Shown here in pieces: positions 6,149-7,239 of a stretch of 7,239 nucleotides of DNA (within the stretch, counting starts at the first letter, position 1; every line of letters starts with the position of its first letter). Position numbers and translations under genes: made by a program. The stretch covers positions 1 to 7,239 of the forward strand of contig CAUZSM010000093.1 in the NCBI GenBank assembly GCA_963582685.1. Reading direction: 5' to 3'. The DNA comes from CAUZSM01 sp963582685. GTDB lineage: Archaea; Thermoplasmatota; Poseidoniia; Poseidoniales; Thalassarchaeaceae. The notes under the pieces are model-generated. The model saw only the letters and a list, made by a program, of their open reading frames with translations, searched no databases and was not told the origin of the DNA.

Positions 6149-6982
6149 TCACTCTTCCTCTGCTGGCGCATCTTCGGATGGCTGTGGTCGCTCTCCACTA
6201 GCAGGAAGTGAGCCCCAAAACAGGAATGCGCCGAGTAGAAGGAGTATCCAACCGGAGATATCGTCGAAATATGGGGCCGCATACGAACCCGGTTCTGTAC
6301 CACTGATTAACTGCCAGATATGCAGTGTGTTCGCCCTCGGGCCACCTTCAACAGCTCTAGCAAGTCCCCAGCCCATGTTGTACAATTGCAACAATACCAT
6401 GACCAGACCATCTATTCCAATCATGATATTGAGAAGAGGAATTCGCAGCATATCGCTCGGAAGCAGCCTCGATAAATTGGAGTCATCGGTGTTGGCCCAG
6501 TTGATGAGGGCGTCTTCGGGAGCCTTGTTTTTCGCTTCAGACGGCAACTCGCGCGCACGAACCACCCCGTGTTCGATGTAATGCGCCTGCAAGCGCGCCT
6601 CCCAAATGCTGCCCAGTTCGGTAGCAGCCACCTGCGCCTCCTTCCGATTGCGTCGAAGGTCGGCGCGTGAAGTGGTCTGGAATGACTCCTTCAACAGTGA
6701 GTATTGACCATGGTAATGAATGAATTCTGGACCGGCGAAAAATAGCAGAGTAATGCCAAAGATTGCACCGCCCCAACTCCATGCAACGTATTCCTCCCAC
6801 TCAGGTCTTGTAGAGCCCTCGAGGAAGAAGAAGAAAACCAGTGTCCACATCAAGCCGCAGAAGCCAAGGAATGAGGCACTGCCAAGAATGACAAAATGGC
6901 GGTCGCGCTGGCCTTCCCAGAATGTTGAGAAGGGGCCGGTTAGAGCCTTAACAAATCGGCGGTACTGCGAAGCGAATGACAT
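6149..6982 (-). CDS. Uncharacterised four-helix membrane protein
   Basis: The 277-residue product is not recognised. It begins with an amphipathic basic stretch (QYRRFVKAL), then has membrane helices at about 31-54 (includes VFFFFLEG), 66-88, 181-205 (LLNIMIGIDGLVMVLLQLYN) and 243-260. Between helices two and three is a charged loop of about 95 residues (RADLRRNRKEAQ, HYIEHG, ELPSEAKNKAPEDA), probably helical and cytoplasmic, and the C-terminus is acidic (SEDAPAEEE). It is followed 17 bases later by the signal peptidase ATG on the same strand, so the two are very probably cotranscribed, and a role in the membrane alongside export is possible but unproven. ATG 6982, with GAGGGAG just upstream, is preferred to the GTG at 7075: the 31 extra residues are Arg/Ser-rich and coincide with the structured spacer. 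Confidence 0.8.
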   Translation of the reverse strand: MSFASQYRRFVKALTGPFSTFWEGQRDRHFVILGSASFLGFCGLMWTLVFFFFLEGSTRPEWEEYVAWSWGGAIFGITLLFFAGPEFIHYHGQYSLLKESFQTTSRADLRRNRKEAQVAATELGSIWEARLQAHYIEHGVVRARELPSEAKNKAPEDALINWANTDDSNLSRLLPSDMLRIPLLNIMIGIDGLVMVLLQLYNMGWGLARAVEGGPRANTLHIWQLISGTEPGSYAAPYFDDISGWILLLLGAFLFWGSLPASGERPQPSEDAPAEEE

Positions 6983-7020
6983 GGTCTCCCTCGACCCTGC
7001 GAACACTTCGTGAACGTTAC

Positions 7021-7063
7021 CGTTTCCCCTGCTTGAACTGGTGAAACGCCTCCTGCGGAGGCG
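7021..7063. repeat. Two adjoining inverted repeats in divergent spacer
   Basis: CGTTTC (7021-7026) pairs with GAAACG (7043-7048) across a 16-base interval. Immediately beside it CGCCTCC (7047-7053) and GGAGGCG (7057-7063) form a perfect 7-bp hairpin with loop TGC; the two repeats share bases 7047-7048. They lie upstream of both divergent genes and could be regulator sites or structure in a leader RNA of the minus-strand unit. Confidence 0.5.
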
Positions 7064-7096
7064 AGTGACAACCACGGAGAAGGTTGAAAGACAAAA

Positions 7097-7130
7097 CCGG
7101 ACGGTGTCGGCATAGCCGACGGTCAGCCGG
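7097..7130. repeat. Hairpin in the leader of the 7145 gene
   Basis: GTCGGC (7106-7111), loop ATA, GCCGAC (7115-7120) form a perfect 6-bp stem. Outside an internal loop, CCGG (7097-7100) can pair with CCGG (7127-7130), whose last bases are the first two of the GGAGG ribosome site at 7129-7133. If transcribed, the outer stem would partly cover that site. Whether the transcript starts far enough upstream is not known. Confidence 0.45.
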
Positions 7131-7137
7131 AGGGGGG
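7129..7137 (+). promoter_or_regulatory. Ribosome binding site of the 7145 gene
   Basis: GGAGGGGGG is a strong purine-rich Shine-Dalgarno match; GGAGG ends 11 bases, and the G-run 7 bases, before ATG 7145. Its presence means this gene, unlike the leaderless candidates in the window, is expected to have a 5' untranslated leader. Confidence 0.65.
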
Positions 7138-7144
7138 AAATCCA

Positions 7145-7239
7145 ATGCGACGCAGTGCAATCACCCTCATATTGCTATTCCTAGTTTCATCGCTGGCTCC
7201 ACTGGCCGTGGCGACCATTGAAACACAGTTTTCCGATGG
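7145..7239 (+). CDS. Secreted or lipid-facing protein, N-terminal fragment
   Basis: ATG 7145 opens 31 codons and runs off the window. The peptide is a textbook signal sequence: MRRS, then the hydrophobic core ITLILLFLVSSLAPL, then AVAT with likely cleavage after A-V-A, followed by IETQFSD. The strong ribosome site upstream supports the start. The mature domain lies beyond the edge, so its function cannot be stated. It is divergent from the membrane protein / signal peptidase unit. Confidence 0.75.
   Translation, partial: MRRSAITLILLFLVSSLAPLAVATIETQFSD

Noticed and set aside
6132..6152. GTG start of the signal peptidase overlapping the upstream stop
   Set aside because: ATG 6131 has GGAGG at ideal spacing; the GTG would put this site inside the gene.
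6983..7075. GTG start adding 31 residues to the four-helix membrane protein
   Set aside because: The added residues are Arg/Ser-rich and produced by the hairpin sequences; ATG 6982 has a purine-rich site just upstream.
7014..7144. Possible cobalamin or other known riboswitch in the structured spacer
   Set aside because: Some short strings (GGTGAAA, AGTGAC) look suggestive, but the conserved cores of known classes are missing.
1..7239. CRISPR array, insertion sequence, prophage or defence island
   Set aside because: No regularly spaced repeats, transposase, integrase or known defence genes are visible; the tRNA has no duplicated 3' end that would mark an integration site.

Overview
The window looks like a compact archaeal chromosome segment, probably from a planktonic marine euryarchaeon of the Poseidoniia (Marine Group II/III) type. 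Four things point to Archaea: a tRNA gene without an encoded CCA end, an Hjc-family Holliday junction resolvase, a signal peptidase of the Sec11-like Ser/His/Asp type, and TATA-like boxes centred about 27-29 bases upstream of several start codons, as in leaderless archaeal genes. The finer placement is inference from overall style: large secreted PA14/LamG protein, moderate GC, very tight packing. No phylogenetic test was possible.

Layout. (i) 1-1866, minus: the N-terminal 622 codons of a large secreted protein with a signal peptide, a TIGR03790-like region, a PA14 domain and the start of a LamG-type domain. It runs off the left edge. (ii) 1867-1964: divergent promoter region. (iii) 1965-2603, plus: a macro-domain protein with altered ligand-loop residues. 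(iv) 2605-2676, minus: tRNA-Gly(CCC), tail to tail with the macro gene. (v) 2677-2821: 145-base spacer with a perfect inverted repeat and a TATA-like box. (vi) 2822-3472, plus: Hjc-like resolvase with an insertion and a C-terminal extension. (vii) 3475-3651, minus: a 58-residue arginine-rich protein, easily overlooked, with an ATG, a stop two bases from the resolvase gene and its own TATA-like box. (viii) 3733-5202, plus: site-2-protease-type (M50) membrane metalloprotease with a PDZ-like domain. (ix) 5211-6131 and 6149-6982, minus: a two-gene unit of an unrecognised four-helix membrane protein followed by an enlarged archaeal signal peptidase. (x) 6983-7144: divergent spacer with several potential hairpins. 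(xi) 7145-7239, plus: start of another secreted-protein gene, cut by the right edge.

Theme. The right two thirds concerns protein export and membrane proteolysis. A signal peptidase and a site-2 protease lie tail to tail with 8 bases between them, and secreted-protein genes lie at both ends of the window. The middle holds DNA-repair, macro-domain and tRNA genes. All three convergent junctions are extremely short (1, 2 and 8 bases), so transcripts from opposite strands must overlap or stop inside the neighbour. No mobile element, CRISPR array or phage gene was seen.
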